A DNA stretch of 47,821 nucleotides, taken from contig NZ_JAAMFM010000033.1 in assembly GCF_013376105.1 (NCBI RefSeq), positions 1 through 47,821 of the forward strand. Reading direction: 5' to 3'. A program made the translations under genes and the position numbers. The stretch comes from Arthrobacter wenxiniae. GTDB taxonomy: Bacteria; Actinomycetota; Actinomycetes; Actinomycetales; Micrococcaceae. The notes below the pieces were generated by a model. The model searched no databases. It saw only the letters and a list, made by a program, of their open reading frames with translations, and had not been told where the DNA came from. Below are positions 46,992-47,821 of this stretch, one piece after another (within the stretch, counting starts at the first letter, position 1; each line of letters begins with the position of its first letter).

Positions 46992-47654
46992 TTAGCTTTG
47001 CTTGCGGGCGTGATCGTGGACCGGCGAAGCCAGGTGGCCGTTTAGCAGGTGCAGGTCGGATTCGGTGTCCAGGTCGGCGCCGTCGAAAAGGTCGCCGCAG
47101 TCCACCAGGTCGATGAGCCCGGGGTGGGCGCGCAGGAAGTCCCGGGCCCCGGCGTCGCCCTTTGAGGCGGCAGCCGCCCTGGATGCCAGGGCCGGGTCGA
47201 AGATGATGGGGTGGCCGCGGTGCAGGCCGGGACTGTCCGGGGACAGGGCGCCGGACGGGTAGCCTGCGGCCGTGACCCGGCCCGGGCGGTGCGCGGCAAT
47301 CAGCCGCGACACAAGCGCCGCCGTGACGCCGGGCTGGTCCACCAGGGCCACCAGCACGGTGTTGCCCGGCGAATTGCCCGCGGCCGCGGCCACGCCCAGG
47401 CGGAACGAGCCGCCCATGCCGGACGCCCAGTCCTCATTGGGCACCAGCCGGCAGCCGGCCAGGCCCGGAAGTGCGGCGACCTCCGCGGCCCCGGCACCCA
47501 CCACCACCACAACGCCACTGCAGCCGCCGTCCCGCAGGACGGCGGCCGCATGCTCCACAAGTGTGCGGCCGCTGAAGGGCAGCAAGGCCTTGGGCCCGCG
47601 CCCCAGCCGGGTGCCGGCCCCCGCCGCCAGCAGGACCGCCGTCGTGTTCACCAT
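46992..47654 (-). CDS. MocA-like molybdenum-cofactor nucleotidyltransferase
   Basis: A 220-aa MobA/MocA-type protein. The N-terminal nucleotide signature is TTAVLLAAGAGTRLGRGPKA followed by LLPFSGRTLVEHA. VLVALVDQPGVTAALVSRL has the Asp for Mg, and HRGHPIIFDPAL follows. It would attach CMP to molybdopterin for the xanthine-dehydrogenase family. The start at 47654 gives a standard MVNTTAV N terminus; TTG at 47663 is possible. It is convergent with the dehydrogenase, so it belongs functionally but not transcriptionally to that operon. An XdhC-type insertion chaperone is not in the window. Confidence 0.85.
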   Translation of the reverse strand: MVNTTAVLLAAGAGTRLGRGPKALLPFSGRTLVEHAAAVLRDGGCSGVVVVVGAGAAEVAALPGLAGCRLVPNEDWASGMGGSFRLGVAAAAGNSPGNTVLVALVDQPGVTAALVSRLIAAHRPGRVTAAGYPSGALSPDSPGLHRGHPIIFDPALASRAAAASKGDAGARDFLRAHPGLIDLVDCGDLFDGADLDTESDLHLLNGHLASPVHDHARKQS

Positions 47655-47721
47655 GGCATCCAATCTATCCCCGCCCGCTCCGGGGTTTCGACGGGCCCAG
47701 CCACGGGGGAGGTGTTGGGGT

Positions 47722-47821
47722 TTAGCTGTCGCCTCCGGCGTTGCCGGTGGTGCCGGCGTTGACGTTGTTCAGGTCGTATTTTTCGGCGGCCTGGCGGGGT
47801 GTGCCGGGGTCGATCGTGCCT
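47722..47821 (-). CDS. C-terminal end of an unrecognised protein (partial)
   Basis: The last 32 or so codons end at TAA (47722-47724). The visible tail is TIDPGTPRQAAEKYDLNNVN then AGTTGNAGGDS, hydrophilic and acidic-to-neutral. The Gly/Thr/Asn-rich last residues look like a disordered tail. No family is assigned. Its 5' part lies beyond the window. Confidence 0.55.
   Translation of the reverse strand, partial: GTIDPGTPRQAAEKYDLNNVNAGTTGNAGGDS

Overview
The window is dense, GC-rich DNA with short intergenic gaps, frequent GTG starts and many ATGA-type stop/start overlaps. Gene content and protein style fit a high-GC actinobacterium, most likely an Arthrobacter-like Micrococcaceae member. This is an inference from family recognition, since no database search was run. 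No rRNA, tRNA, CRISPR array or insertion sequence was seen.

Layout. (1) 1-14.8 kb is mixed housekeeping: a membrane-protein tail, a small ORF, rlmN, a Pth2-type hydrolase, a HAD phosphatase/GH65 phosphorylase pair, an aminotransferase, a multiply frameshifted secreted beta-helix pseudogene, a DUF2695-like protein, a NERD protein, purB, a WXG100-like small protein followed by a large WXG-like/alpha-beta-hydrolase protein, and a holin-4-type membrane protein. (2) 14.8-26.3 kb holds hisC, a three-gene branched-chain 2-oxoacid dehydrogenase operon (E1a-E1b-E2), an SGNH hydrolase with an internal deletion, a second aminotransferase, a lipoprotein, a DHFR-family remnant, an alpha/beta hydrolase, and ald divergent from a PucR-type regulator. 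(3) 26.3-47.7 kb is a purine, allantoin and glyoxylate catabolic island.

How the island works. XDH subunits, guanine deaminase, 8-oxoguanine deaminase and an AzgA-like permease feed purines in. Allantoinase (AllB) and ureidoglycine aminohydrolase (AllE) act further down. Glyoxylate then has two exits. The glycerate route is gcl, glxR and glxK, with hyi handling hydroxypyruvate. The malate route is malate synthase plus malic enzyme, with an uncharacterised CitE-like aldolase translationally coupled to malate synthase. An IclR-family gene sits divergent from the malate operon. Both minus-strand promoters (before hyi and before the malic enzyme) carry the same 38-bp bipartite dyad, overlapping the start region of one and the core of the other. 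This is the best candidate for a shared IclR-type operator.

The most novel-looking signals are that operator pair; a promoter, hairpin and intrinsic-terminator leader ahead of 8-oxoguanine deaminase with no gene upstream of the terminator; a divergent structured leader ahead of guanine deaminase with its Shine-Dalgarno in a hairpin loop; the CitE-like gene coupled to aceB; a stand-alone lipoyl-domain ORF coupled to allB; and the WXG/hydrolase pair. Several genes are decayed: the beta-helix gene, the E2 remnant, the DHFR remnant and the shortened SGNH hydrolase.
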